Shown: positions 22,637 to 34,472, counted from the first letter of the stretch. The stretch: 64,000 bases of DNA from Macrophomina tecta (GCA_024180945.1 JAKSGN010000016.1:434001-498000), one strand, 5' to 3'. Program-made: numbers and translations. Notes: a model not told the origin generated them from the letters alone.

Positions 22637-22641
22637 ACTTA

Positions 22642-22762
22642 TTAATTAATTCTTACCCTAGTATTACATACGATCTTCTCCTATCTACTACTACGGCCCC
22701 CCGAAAGCCTACGCTACCTAATAATACGCCCGAGCTCCCCCCGAAAGAGTAACGGCGTAATA
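22642..22762 (+). repeat. GypA-2 5' LTR, right part
   Basis: Continuation of 14170-14432 after GypB-1. Ends GGCGTAATA like 5605-5988. The first bases of the TSD copy (22637-22641) precede it. Confidence 0.9.
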
Positions 22763-25700
22763 CTTTAACTACTATTCTATAGGTACTAAAGGTAATTACC
22801 TAGTAAAGAATACTAACTATAAATAATAATAATTTTCTACCCTAGTATAATCCCTAAGGAGAAGACGTACCTATAACCGAAAAATAACCCCTATTCTAAC
22901 CTTAATCTTAAGACCCTATATAGGTTCTATATAGGCTTATCTAAAACCTTTAAGCTACTATATAGCACCTCGAACTTGGCTAATAGGAGTAATTTGAATA
23001 AATAGCTCGCCTAATCTAAAACCTAACTCCCGCGACTATCTATCCAATATAGACCCTAATAACTAACTAGAAAGTTATATAAAAACCCGCCTTAAACTCT
23101 AAACCTATAGACTTAGTCGCACCTCTAGCCTTTAAACTAAAAATTAAGGCCTCGGATATATTTAATAAGGCTAGAGAGTAACTACATAAATTTCTATAAT
23201 AAATCTAAACGTACTTTTATATATATTAAACCTTCTTTTAAGATAATATCTAGAAGGTACTATTTACTAGCTCCTATTTAAGAAGTAATACCGCTAGATA
23301 GTTCGAACTATACTAAATTAACTAGAATAGCACTAAGCCATACGAAGAAACTAAAGAAATTATTAATAATTTCGAAAAATTTACTAAGGTACTACGTACT
23401 ATATTTAATAATAAGAATTACTACTAAAATACTACCTATTAAATCTACTACCTAAAATAAATTAAATTAGCTACTAACTATACTACCTAGTTTTAACTAT
23501 ATACCTTATGCCTTAAATAGAATAATAAGGTCTTACGTATACTCTACTACGAGGAACTTAAGAGCTATATTAAGAATAAATTTACCTATACTAAGCTACC
23601 TACTACGTACTAGAAAATAGTACGTACTATAATCTAGATCGACTTATATATATATTATCGCTTCCAGGAGATAAAAAGATTTTTTAGAAATACTACTAAT
23701 ACTACCTAACCCCGTAATAGTCTACTACTAGAAAACCCTATAGACCTAGATACTAACTAACGAAGAACCCCCCGGCTAGTGCTAAAAGAAGAATAATGCC
23801 GATATAAAAAGAATCTTTACTTCTACTATAGAAAGTATAGATATATTAGTAAAAACTATCTAAATAAGTAGACTAGTAACTAGTAGACTAATAATAAATA
23901 AACTACCTCGGCTACTAAAGAATAATCTAAAACTTTCGATTATAATACTCTCTACTAGTTTATCTATAGCATCGAAGCCTACCCAGCTTACTAAGAAGCT
24001 AAGAATATTAGTAAGTACTATCTAAAAAACTAAAAATACCTACTAAACTAGGATTATAGTAGACGAGCCCCCTATCCTATAGAACTATAGTAGTATTAAC
24101 TAAAAATACTATAAAATACCTACTAGAGAACGAAGGGGACTCTATAAAATATAAAAACTACTAGATTATTATAATAAAGATTAATAGACACTAAGCACTT
24201 ATTCTTATTAACTTAGTATTATAAGGGAATTATATCTTAAACTAATTTATAGAAAAAGCTAACCTAAAGCCCCGAGAAAAGAACTAACCCTATTAGCTAA
24301 GAATAATTAACGAATTACCTAGCTCCTTTAGAAATAGAAAGATAATTATCGAAATTCTAAAACTAATCCTTAAATATAAAGACTATAAAGAACGTATCTA
24401 TCTAGACGTTACTAAGATTTCTAAGTATAATATTATTCTCGATATTCCTTAGCAAAAGAAATAAAAAGTATAATATAACTAGAATAATAAAGAAATTATT
24501 CTTAAGTCTAAAGAACGAAATTAAAAAGAACTAAAATAAAAACTACGTACTATAGTTAAATCTATTATCTACGTAAGCCTAATCTTAAAAGCTACGCTAA
24601 AAAGAATATAAAAGAAGAAATAAGCGATTAGAATAATATAGTACCGCCCTACTACTATAAATAAAGAATAAACTTAATAGATTAGTACTACTAAAGAAGA
24701 AGAACTGGACTACCTAATATCTATAAAGAAAGATAATTCTACTAGAATATATAAATAGTATTTTAATAGTGTTTCTAAGGAATACTACCAGTTTAAGAAG
24801 ATTTTTAGAGAAAAAATTAAAGATACGCTACTAAAATACTAACTATAGAACTACGAGATTAATTTAAAACTAAATACTAAATCTTAATTTAGGTTATTAT
24901 ACCTAATATTAGAAAAAGAGTTATAAGCAATAAAAGAATACCTAGATCTATTACTAAAGAAAAAATATATCTAATTCTTCTAGTCTTTAGTAAAATTACC
25001 CGTTCTCTTTATATTAAAACTAGAAGGCAAGTTATACCTCTATATAGATTATAGATTTTTAAACGATATTACTATTAAGAACTGCTATCTCTTACCCTAT
25101 ATTAATAAACTAAGAAATTACCTCTTAAAAGTACGATTCTTTACTAAACTAAACCTATAGAATAAATACTACCTTATCTAAATTAAAGAAGAATATAAAT
25201 AGAAAACTATATTCTAAACCTAATATAGCCTATACGAATATTTAGTAATATTCTTTAGACTTACTAACGCCCCTACTATATTCTAAGCCCTCGTTAACTA
25301 CGTTCTATAGGAATATCTAGATAGATTCTATATAGCTTACCTTAACAATATTCTAATTTACTCGGAAACCCTAGAAAAATATAAGAAATATATATTTAAG
25401 ATTCTCTAGAAACTACTTAAATATAGCCTCTTAGTTAAGCCGAAAAAATATACCTTCTATATCTAAAAGGTTAAATTTCTAGGCTTTATTATCGAACTAA
25501 AAAAAATAGTTATAGACCTAAAAAAGATAAAAAATATTCTAAAATAGCCTAAACTAAGAAATATTAAAGAAATATAAGCCTTTTTAGAATTTATTAACTT
25601 CTACTAGCGGTTTATTAAATAATACTTCTATATAGTTAAACCGCTAATCTAACTTACCCGAAAAGATACCTTATTCGCCTAGAAAGAACTATAATAGAAA

Positions 25701-25886
25701 GTATTTAACTAACTTAAAAAAGCCTTCGTAGAAGCCCCTATATTAATTATATTTAATTTCGATAAGCCTCTCTATCTCGAAACTAATATATTTAACTATA
25801 CTATTAGCGCTACTCTTAGCTAGCTAGATAATAAGAAAAGATTATACTCTATTATATACTACTCCTATAAAATATTACCTATAGAA
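22763..25886 (+). pseudogene. GypA-2 gag-PR-RT remnant, truncated in RNase H
   Basis: Collinear with 1-2873 of GypA-1: gag about 22900-24170, protease about 24180-24480, RT about 24950-25500 with the active-site box reading YLNNILIYS near 25335-25370, then the start of RNase H. At 25886 it is cut by the oppositely oriented GypA-3. The distal part (RNase H end, integrase, 3' LTR) does not appear elsewhere in the window. RIP damage is heavier than in GypA-1. Confidence 0.85.
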
Positions 25887-26269
25887 TATTACGCCATTAC
25901 TCTTTCTAGGGGAGGTCGGGCATATCGTTAAGTAGCGTAGGCTTTCGGGGGGCTATAGCGGTAGGTAGAAAAGAATCGCACGTAATATTAAAATAAAAAT
26001 TAATTAATAAGTTAACTATAAGGGTCCTATCTACTATAAATAAGTATACTCTATATACTATAGAAAATAGTAGTTATAACCGCTAGCTATAACCGTAGTA
26101 ATTCTAGTAGTTAGATTAAGTAGTTAGGCCTTAGTATTATAACTGTAGTATTATTACTAAGTTATTAAGGTAGTTACGGGCGTCTTATATCTTAGCTACG
26201 TTATACTAGTAGATTTAATTTTTTTTAGCTTAGTACTTTCTCTTCTTCTTTTCTTATTACGCTATAATA
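25887..26269 (-). repeat. GypA-3 3' LTR (383 bp), divergent U3
   Basis: The first 170 bp (25887-26057) are the reverse complement of the R/U5-side part of the other GypA LTRs. The remainder differs from GypA-1 and GypA-2, so its U3 is a separate variant. The inner border has the complementary purine tract CTACCCCCCTTCTAGG. Confidence 0.82.
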
Positions 26270-26412
26270 CTACCCCCCTTCTAGGTAGCTTTTAGCCTAA
26301 AAGCTTTTATAAGATAGTCTTTCTACTATTTCCTTTATTTTCTTAGTCGCGTACGATATTATTAGCGTGAACTCTTCATTATTATAACTAGGCTTAACGT
26401 ATTTACTCTTAG

Positions 26413-27156
26413 AAGTGCCCTACTAATATTTTCTATAGACGCTATATAAAGCATAAAGAGCCGAGCTATATTTTTATAGATTTTTATTTAGTATGTACTA
26501 GTTATACCTCGGTAAATTATACTTTTTATAACGTAATAGCGAGTCCTCTAGATACTAAGTATAAGTTATCTTTATAATTTCTTAATAGATTATTAACTAG
26601 TCTTCTAGTTTACTATCTAGATTAGGTCTATAAGGACTTACTTCGCCGCCTTAAAGCGGTTAAAGATTAGATAGCTATTAAAAAGACTAGGGCTAACGCT
26701 ACTATAAAGGCTACTAATTAGGCTACTAAGACTATAGCTATAGTAGTACATAAAGTATAAGCAGCTACTCGTTATTTTCGAGACGCCTAGCGAAAGAAGC
26801 GTTAATTATATTAGTTACTATACTATATAAAGTATCGGAATACTTCTTTATTTACCTAGGAAATAGTTACATTAGAAGAGAAGAAGAGATTAAAGTAAAA
26901 GACTATAACTTAAGAAAGATAGAAGCCTTAAAATATTCCCGCAGATTCGAATAATAAGATTAGTTTATCACATTTATCTACTAGATCTCCGGGCGGTAGA
27001 TATATACTCGGGTCTAGTAGCGTGTCTAAGAAGTCTCTTAATTATTATTAAGTAGTCTTAACCCCGCCTTCCGGGTTTATATTATAGGAGGATGCTCTAG
27101 GTTTAAATAGTTAGAATTTTATTAGTAGTATTTCTAAATAAGTTCTTTATAGTTAA
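26413..27156 (+). pseudogene. GypA-3 antisense ORF: Cys-rich plus coiled-coil protein, RIP-decayed
   Basis: Plus-strand frame antisense to the element, readable without net frameshift from at least 26413 to TAA 27154-27156; the start is probably 60-100 bases upstream and may itself be mutated. It shows two Cys/Tyr modules (CPTNIFYRRYIKHKEPSY, then CTSYTSVNYTFYN), then an Ala/Lys-rich helical part (LLRRLKAVKD, AIKKTRANATIKAT), a RYFRDA-RKKR block and an EEKKRLK block. The tail (LTPPSGF, EDALGLNS, VLYS-stop) matches GypA-1. The diverged sequence with the same layout argues for a once-coding gene. Function unknown. Confidence 0.6.
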
Positions 27157-27239
27157 GATAAGAGACTAGTTTCTATAAGAATTTCTAAGAATTTTCGGCA
27201 GGGTCTATTCCTTTCTATTTAATAAGGTACTTATATTAA

Positions 27240-28015
27240 TATTATAAACCCCAGAGGGACAAGGGCTTTATAATCCCACGGATAGAAAGCCCGCACGAAA
27301 AAAGGCACCGTAGGAGCTAAGAACCCGCAAGGACAATAAAGCCGTAATACCGGCGTGCCCGTATAGAAAAAATAGCCTCGAGGAAGAACGGCGCGTACGG
27401 GCCTAAGCAAGACAGTAGCGGAAGCCCGTACGACGCCTATATAGTATAGTAAGACCACGGGAACACCGACTAGATCGAACTCCCGTAGGAGAAGAATATC
27501 CCTAAGAAAAGAATTACGAATCCCGGAAACTAGCTTCAGGCTAAGAGAAACGAATAGAAGAAAGTCGGATAACTTATACGATCTAAGAAATAATAGTCTA
27601 GCAATATAATACTCCCTTAACCGATGTAAAAGTTAGATTCTAGGAAATAGGCCTTAGCGCCTAAGTTACGTAAGACCTACCGGGCCTACTAGATAATGAA
27701 GAATCGCGATTATTCTCTACTACGTATAGATAATAAAGGATTTTAACTATTCTCTACTATCTATAGATTAATATAACTCTAATATAGTATATAAATATAC
27801 TTCTTAGATAGTACCTTAACCTTCGTAATTAACTTAAAGTTCTAATACAACTTTATTAGAGGTAACAAGCCTAACGCGTACCGCGTACTAATATATTACG
27901 TAATTACTACTATCGTTCTAATTCTTTACTCTTCTCTTATTTTTTAAGATAAACTCTTTAGCTACCTAATCCTACTAGACGACTCTAAAGCCTAGTAGAA
28001 GAGGCCGCCGTTATA
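27240..28015 (+). repeat. GypB-2 5' LTR (776 bp)
   Basis: Begins TATTATAAACCCC and ends GCCGTTATA. It pairs with 39370-40145. A block at about 27690-27790 differs from the matching part of GypB-1 and GypB-3 LTRs. Confidence 0.93.
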
Positions 28016-28099
28016 CTTTAACTACTATTCTTATAAGAAAAGGTAGTTCCAAGAAAAGAAATACTTAACGATAAGGTAGTATTACCTAATACTTAACGC

Positions 28100-29350
28100 T
28101 AACTAAGCAACACTATAAACAATGTTAATATAAATAATAACGACCCTCTATAACTAACTATAGCCGATCTCTTTTAGGTTATTTAAGACATGCAAGGCCA
28201 GATCGGCGAACTACGTAAATAACTCTAGAAGTAGACCAACGAGAATAACTAGTTTTATCGATAAATAGGCGAACTTCGTAACTAAGCTATTCTAATAATC
28301 CCTACCCCGGTACCTATTTATACTTCGGTATTAACAATGACTTAATCCCCTAATAGAAGTATAAAGACGGCTAAGCTAGATCTATTCTATAATAACTAAA
28401 AGAAGCTCTAGACCTTTCTCTCGTAACTCGACTTATACTTTTTCTTTAACTCTAGAGACTTTTCTACTAATGATAAGAAGGTAATATTCGCTACTACCTA
28501 CCTCCGCGATATTACGGTATAGTAGTTCGAGCCCTACCTTAGAGACCGAATAGAGAAAGAACTAGAAGTACGTAAGAAGAATACTAAAAAAGTCTTTAGT
28601 AGCTATAAGTACTTCGTAACTTAGATTAAGTAAAGCTTCGAAGACCTCGACGAGGTTAATAAGGCCCGACGAGCCGTTATAAATATCTACTAAAAGACCT
28701 TAGTAGCGGACTATACTATAGAATTCTAAAAGGCCGCGGCTTACCTAGATAACTAGTCTAACCGCGCCCTTATAGATTACTACTACCGAGGACTTAAAGA
28801 AAGGGTCAAAGACTAACTTATAACGTAAGACGATTCTAAGACCCTAAACGAGCTTATTAAGCTAGCTATTAAATGCGATAACCGCCTCTTCGAGCGCTAA
28901 TCTAAGAAGTACAAGGTAAACTATAGCGTTAATACTTCGCGCCCGGCGCGTCCTAGATATACTTAGGAAGGGGGAGATACTATAAAGCTAGACAACGTTA
29001 ACCGCCGAAACGACCTACCTAAAAGAAATAATAACTATAGGGGAAAGAATAATGGCTATAAAAAAAAACAACGCAAAGAATAGACTCTAGAGTAAAAACA
29101 AAGGTTTAAAAAAGAACTATACGTCTACTACGGTAAGACCTAGGAAAAAACACACTACTACCTTAAGAAGGATAAATAGGTCTCGGCTATAACGTAAGAA
29201 CTAGAAAACCGAAAAGTCTCTACGGTTACTAAGTAAGAAAACCCCTTCGCCGAATTTAATAAGCGACGCGGAAAAAGCTAGAGCCCTAAATATTAGAAGC
29301 TTAGCTAGATAGCCTACTACGATAATAACTGTACTACTTACTAGAGCGAT
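28100..29350 (+). pseudogene. GypB-2 gag remnant
   Basis: Capsid protein remnant. An N-terminal helical part (QGQIGELR near 28200) precedes capsid blocks (SRDFSTNDKK near 28450, YLRD, LDEVNKARRAVIN near 28640) and a Tyr/Cys cluster (YVYYGKT near 29120-29140), which may be a zinc knuckle whose Cys became Tyr. The same blocks occur in GypB-3. Stops are TAG/TAA. Confidence 0.75.
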
Positions 29351-30595
29351 AAGGACGCTATAGGCTAGTATCCTAAGAAGCTACGACACGTTAATGCGAC
29401 CCTAAGAATAGAGGAAGAGCTTATTAAAGTCTTTCTTAACAATGAGGACCTAGTCGATAGCGATACGGGGGAACTATATAATAGCACCCTAGAGTTAAGC
29501 ACGACCGATAATAAGTAATAGCAGGATAAAGCTATACTTATAAGAATAACTAAATACCTAACCCGATACGGAGAGACACGCCGCGTTACCGATAGCCTAG
29601 AGCCCACGGTTACCTAGATTCTAGGCCCTATAATTAACCTCGGGGCATAGTAATACAAGGTATAGCAAGAAAAGATATACGCACGCGTATAGTAAGACGA
29701 TACCTAGAATTCCTAGAAAGAATTACTACTCGAGACGGCCGATGAACTCGCATCTTAGCTAGAGAATAAGGCACAGGGGGTACGACGACGGTAAGACTTA
29801 TAATATCTCCGTAATATAGCCTACACCCTCTATTAGTACGGTATAGTAACTAGGGATAGGGGCACCTTATAATAGGCATCCTACGAAAAATACGACATGC
29901 CTACCTTCTAGTATTAGGTTCGAAACGGGTGGATCTACTAAAGGCGACTAATTAAGCGCGATAGATAGACGTAATAGAAAAACACACTAATTCTAATAAA
30001 TAAATAGAATAAATATATCTATTACGAAATAACAAGACGACTAATATTAAAAAACTAGACGGCTCCCCTAGACAAAAACTCTAGGAGGGGCTGTTAGATA
30101 GGTCCCTTAACTAGGCTATACGTATAGCGAACGGAATTATACCTACTAGACTAAATCTATATCGACTTTTATATATTCTAGTTATATTCTGCGGGAAAAA
30201 GGCAATGGCTATAATCGACAGCGGCGTATAAGGCGTATTTATTAATCCTAAGTTTATCGTTAAGAATCAACTACCCTAGTAAGCTAAGAATTACCCTTAT
30301 TGGCTAAGCACGGTAGACGGCTCCCTAGCGGAATACGGAAATAGCTAAATACGAATCGAGATAGAAAAAGCATCTCTTACCGTTAGTAATTACCGAGAAC
30401 GAATTAACCTCGACGTAATAATAATCCCCGGATATGATATTATTCTAGAAATATCGTAGCTAAAGACTTACGAGCCATATATTAGCTAGAGAATAGAGAC
30501 TATTACATTTTCTAATAAATACTATAGACGCTACCTCGTAACGGTAAGAAGAAGCTAATAGAGCTAAAAGAAAGTGCTAAAGTCCGAGAGCTAGG

Positions 30596-30735
30596 CAGGG
30601 TGGCAATCAATTCAATAATATTGACGGTCAATCAATATTGACCAATGTCTTGGCAATCAATCAATCAACTGAGGTCTGTCATTTTCGTCAATCAATCAAT
30701 TGCTCCGGGCCAGTTGATTGACGATATTGATTGAC
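30596..30735. repeat. hAT left subterminal CAATCAAT motif array
   Basis: Many copies of TCAAT/ATTGA, often as CAATCAATCAAT, in both orientations over the first 140 bp after the terminal repeat. hAT transposases often bind short subterminal motifs, so these are candidate binding sites. Confidence 0.75.
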
Positions 30736-30865
30736 GGCTTACCTTGTATAGAAAGCAGCTTTGATGATCATCTCGCTCTTGTGGCGCTCAAGCCACGTCA
30801 GGCTAGCCTTTTATCTGATACACTCTTGGCACACAACGTGTCGGGCACATTCTCTTGGCAGCTAG

Positions 30866-30873
30866 TATATAAA
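30866..30873 (+). promoter_or_regulatory. TATA box of hAT transposase gene
   Basis: TATATAAA about 100 bp before the transposase ATG at 30972, followed by a CT-rich stretch. A plausible core promoter. Confidence 0.6.
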
Positions 30874-30971
30874 CGCTCTCTCAGAATGGCTAGAAGGGAC
30901 AGCTGAATCTGCTCTTTCAGATCCGTTCTACATTTTCTCAGCAGCTCAGCAGCAACTCTCCCACTATCAAG

Positions 30972-33197
30972 ATGGACTCTAGCAACGATCAACACTCTGT
31001 TTTAAGCCTCTCTAGCGCGCCCACTAGCCTCTTTTCCTCTCAACAGGACTCAGATCCTGCGCAACCCACCAATCTTGCCGTTGATGGCCGAGGACCTGTA
31101 CGCGAAGGGTGGGAGTACTTCCCATGGCAGAAATTCCGTGGATATCATGTCACAGAGTCAAAGCAGCGCAGCGGGTGGACTTGGGAGCACGCATATGACA
31201 TTGAGGACGTAGAAGGGCGTACCCGCTGGGTCTGTATGTACTGCGTGCACAAGAAAGCCCACAAACCAGCTAGCTTCGCTGCTGCTGGCACTGATAATCA
31301 GGCAAGGCACCTGGTGACTGAGCACAAGGTTGAGGATCCTACAGGGAAGCGTCACGTCAAACGGGCCAAGATTTCAGTTGCTCAGCGGCTTGGACTGGAT
31401 ACGAATAGGCCTTCAGAGCAGGCTATTGTCAATCGCCTTGTCACATCATTCAATCCGGCGTACTTCCAGCAACTACTCACTGATTGGGTCTCATCCGATA
31501 ACATTCCTTTCCGCAAGCTTGAAAGCGAGAGATTCAGGCGCGTTCTTAGCTATTTGAATCCTGCAGTAACGTCTACTGGCAGCCTTCCAACACACTCTAC
31601 TGTTCGTAAATGGCTACTTGATGAATTCAACCGCCATAAAGGGATCGTTGCTGAGCTTCTTCAGAGCTCACCTGGCCTTATACACCTTGCCTTTGACGGC
31701 TGGACGTCGTGTAATCACCTCTCTCTACTCGGTATTAACGTCTTCTTCCTTACGTTCTCTGGCACGCTTCGCAAGTTCCTTATTGGCCTCCCACACGCCG
31801 AAGGACGGCATACTGGTGACAGCCTTGCGGAAGAGGTAGCCCAGATAATTATGGAATGGGGCATTGGAGGGCAACTTGGCTACTTTGTCACGGATAACGC
31901 GTCAAACAACGACACGTGCATGGACGCGCTAGCTGAAGAGTTTGGCTTCAATCACAAGCACCGCCGCTTGCGCTGCATTGGCCATATCATAAACCTGGTA
32001 GTCCGCCAGATCCTCTTTGGCAAGGAAGCTGACGCGTTCGAGAACGACTGCGCTCAGCCAAAGGAGCTACTCGCTGAGCTCCTACTCTGGCGCAAGAAGG
32101 GCCCTATCGGCAAGCTTCACAATATCGTCCACTGGATTCAGCGCTCAAACCTTGTCTATCAGAGACTGCACCAACTTCAGCGGAACGAGCAAGCGTTGAC
32201 TGGCGAAAACGGCCCTACCTACGAGATTATAGAAGATAATGCGACACGATGGAACTCTACCTCCGCCATGATTGAGCGCGCAATCAAGCTACAGTCAGTC
32301 ATTGACGCCCTCGTCCTCCACGAAGTTCAAGAATGGGATAAATACGTCAAGCCTCGCACTGCTAGTAGGACTCAGCCAATGCCAGCTAAGACAAAGAACA
32401 AGCCGGCAATCGTGGATGATTATCTAACCTCAGATGATTGGGCAACTCTTGCTGAATATCACTCCATCTTGAAGCCTTTTCATGAAGTCACAATCAGGCT
32501 ACAAGCCAACCCAACTAGTGGTAGGTTTGGCGGCTTATGGGAAGTCCTTCCATGCATGGAGTACCTGTTGAACAAGCTGGAGGAGGTCAAGATCCGCACA
32601 GATCAGTATCCTGACCCTCACTTCAAGGTGAACATCAATTTGGGGTGGGCTAAGCTAGATGAGTACTATCAGCTCCTTGATGATACTCCAGCTTACGTCG
32701 CAGCTTGCGCCCTTCACCCTGCCTACCGCTGGGAGTGGATTGAGGATCAGTGGGCATTCAAGAAGAGCTGGACCAAGAAGGCAAAGGCAGCTGTTCTAAA
32801 GCTCTGGAAGGATGAGTATCAGTCAATTGCTATTGCTGAGGACCCACAGCTACCGCAGAAGCGTAAACGCGAACATCTCAGCGAATTTGACAGCTGGCTT
32901 GCTGCCTCCAGGAGGACCAAGCATCTAGATCTGACCGAGGATGAGTACACCTACTGGCAGCTCGATACCTCTCCTACAGATGACGCAGTCACCAATCCAG
33001 TTGATTACTGGATACTACGCCGCCAGCAATACCCCCGCCTATCACGTATGGCTCTGGACCTCTTTTCTATACCGGCAATGTCGGCAGAGGTGGAGAGGAT
33101 ATTCAGTTTGGCAGGACAAATGGTGACGCCATTGCGCAATAGGCTGGAGGCCAATACTATAGCAGTTGGGCAGATACTACGCTCATGGAACGCATAA
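30972..33197 (+). CDS. hAT transposase, intact (741 aa)
   Basis: Cut-and-paste transposase acting on the terminal repeats in the nucleus. Single exon, no internal stop. Residues 1-40 are Ser/Gln-rich. A BED-type zinc finger lies at about 50-118 (W47, W52, C88-x2-C91, H113-x4-H118). The RNase H-like core has a first Asp in FDGWTS (D242), a second in VTDNASNN (D308), the CIGH block (C335, H338), and a TRWNS block. The C-terminal hAT dimerisation region ends the protein, with AEVERIFSLAG (E706/E708 region, likely third catalytic Glu) and PLRNRLE. Length is usual for fungal hAT proteins. The ATG at 30972 follows a TATA box and gives a complete BED domain. Intact terminal repeats suggest it could be mobile; expression is not known. 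Confidence 0.96.
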   Translation: MDSSNDQHSVLSLSSAPTSLFSSQQDSDPAQPTNLAVDGRGPVREGWEYFPWQKFRGYHVTESKQRSGWTWEHAYDIEDVEGRTRWVCMYCVHKKAHKPASFAAAGTDNQARHLVTEHKVEDPTGKRHVKRAKISVAQRLGLDTNRPSEQAIVNRLVTSFNPAYFQQLLTDWVSSDNIPFRKLESERFRRVLSYLNPAVTSTGSLPTHSTVRKWLLDEFNRHKGIVAELLQSSPGLIHLAFDGWTSCNHLSLLGINVFFLTFSGTLRKFLIGLPHAEGRHTGDSLAEEVAQIIMEWGIGGQLGYFVTDNASNNDTCMDALAEEFGFNHKHRRLRCIGHIINLVVRQILFGKEADAFENDCAQPKELLAELLLWRKKGPIGKLHNIVHWIQRSNLVYQRLHQLQRNEQALTGENGPTYEIIEDNATRWNSTSAMIERAIKLQSVIDALVLHEVQEWDKYVKPRTASRTQPMPAKTKNKPAIVDDYLTSDDWATLAEYHSILKPFHEVTIRLQANPTSGRFGGLWEVLPCMEYLLNKLEEVKIRTDQYPDPHFKVNINLGWAKLDEYYQLLDDTPAYVAACALHPAYRWEWIEDQWAFKKSWTKKAKAAVLKLWKDEYQSIAIAEDPQLPQKRKREHLSEFDSWLAASRRTKHLDLTEDEYTYWQLDTSPTDDAVTNPVDYWILRRQQYPRLSRMALDLFSIPAMSAEVERIFSLAGQMVTPLRNRLEANTIAVGQILRSWNA

Positions 33198-33314
33198 GGC
33201 ATCATTGAAAGAAGTTGAGGACTCTATACACGCGGGAGTAGCTATAGCTAGCAAGAGTTAGCTAGATTGTATGGCTATCAATCTCAACACTATGCCAAGC
33301 ATCACGAGATTTTG

Positions 33315-33455
33315 CTACGTGAACCGTGTGTCAATCAATTCAATTCAATCAATATCAACACCTTATTGATCAATCAATTTGACCTTATTGGAAAATCCTA
33401 TCAATCAATCAATCTGGACCCGATATTGACGTTGATTGAATTGATTGCCACCCTG
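33315..33455. repeat. hAT right subterminal CAATCAAT motif array
   Basis: Counterpart of the left array: several CAATCAAT and ATTGATTG units up to the terminal repeat. Confidence 0.75.
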
Positions 33456-34296
33456 GAGCTAGGGCGGAATCTCTAAGCTAAGATAGCGGGATAATAACGT
33501 ATTCGTAGATATTAAGACTATTAGCTACCGAACGCTAAAACTTATAACAAGACGAGGAGAAAAGGCCTATATAATTTACGTAAAACCTAGTAAGGACACT
33601 GAGTAAAAAAATCTTACTCGTACAAAACGGGGCCTTACGAATAAGGATAAAGATAGCCTAAAGCTAGTCGGAGAAGACTACCCCTAGAGGCTTAATAGAT
33701 AGTACGGCTACCTAGATAAAGTAGATACTAGTCCCCTCGAATATAAGAGCTATAATGATAAAGGTATTTCAGTAGCTAAGATTAGCGTAGACCTTAGCGG
33801 AATTATAAGGCCTACTACGAATAAATTAGCACCTATACCGGAATTAGAGATAGTTCTATAGGAGTTCTAGAATATATCGAGAATATTCTAAGAAAGAGGT
33901 AAAGAACAACTACTAGAGCATTAGCTATAGAATTATAAGATACTCTTACTCCCGGGAATATAATCTACTTTTAAGCCTATTTACTCCTTATCTAAGACAG
34001 AGGCCGAAGCATTACGGAAATATATTAATAAAAACTTAGAACGAGGATATATACGACTCTTATAATCACCGATAGAATACTCTATCCTATTTATTTCTAA
34101 GAAAAATAGTAAGCTCCGCCTCTACGTTAACTATAGATAGCTAAATAATATTATAGTAAAAAATCGATATCTACTACCTCGTATCGACGAATTATAGAAT
34201 AAGCTTTACAACGCTAAGTTCTTTACGAAACTAGATCTTCGAGAAGATTACTACCTAGTCTATATTAAGAAAGGCGAAGAATAGAAGATAGTATTT

Positions 34297-34455
34297 TATT
34301 AGAATAGCAGTTTTACGAGCGTTATAACTATACTAGTTAGCTTTACAAGTGTCTTAGTAGTATAGCTAGCGTTAGTGGTACGGATATAAGAGGGCACCCC
34401 TTCTTATTCCTGTCTATTACCGAGAATCTCATCAAGTTTTCCACCAAGTTCAACA
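34297..34455 (+). repeat. CopN 5' LTR (159 bp)
   Basis: Starts TATTAGAATAGC, a RIPed form of the TGTTGGAATAGC start of the 3' copy, and ends AGTTCAACA. Confidence 0.93.
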
Positions 34456-34472
34456 GTTATGAGCCCGGAGCC
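34456..34472 (+). promoter_or_regulatory. CopN primer-binding site
   Basis: GTTATGAGCCCGGAGCC is complementary to the anticodon arm of an initiator-Met-type tRNA, the half-tRNA priming known from copia elements. The same site abuts 8795, and similar sequences follow the Cop2 (43876) and Cop3 (52300) 5' LTRs. Confidence 0.7.

Larger units (their letters stand above)
30596..33455 (+). mobile_element. Intact hAT-superfamily DNA transposon (2860 bp)
   Basis: Perfect terminal inverted repeats of at least 21 bp (CAGGGTGGCAATCAATTCAA at the left, its complement at 33435-33455). It is flanked by a perfect 8-bp target duplication GAGCTAGG (30588-30595 and 33456-33463), the hAT hallmark. The empty site is visible in GypB-3 near 63488-63505. 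Base composition is normal with no RIP, although the host element is heavily RIPed, so it inserted after RIP or escaped it. It encodes one full-length transposase. Confidence 0.97.

Noticed and set aside
30596..30735. Regular CAATCAAT repeats as a CRISPR-like array
   Set aside because: Units are only 4-8 bp, irregular, in both orientations and bounded by a transposon terminal repeat.
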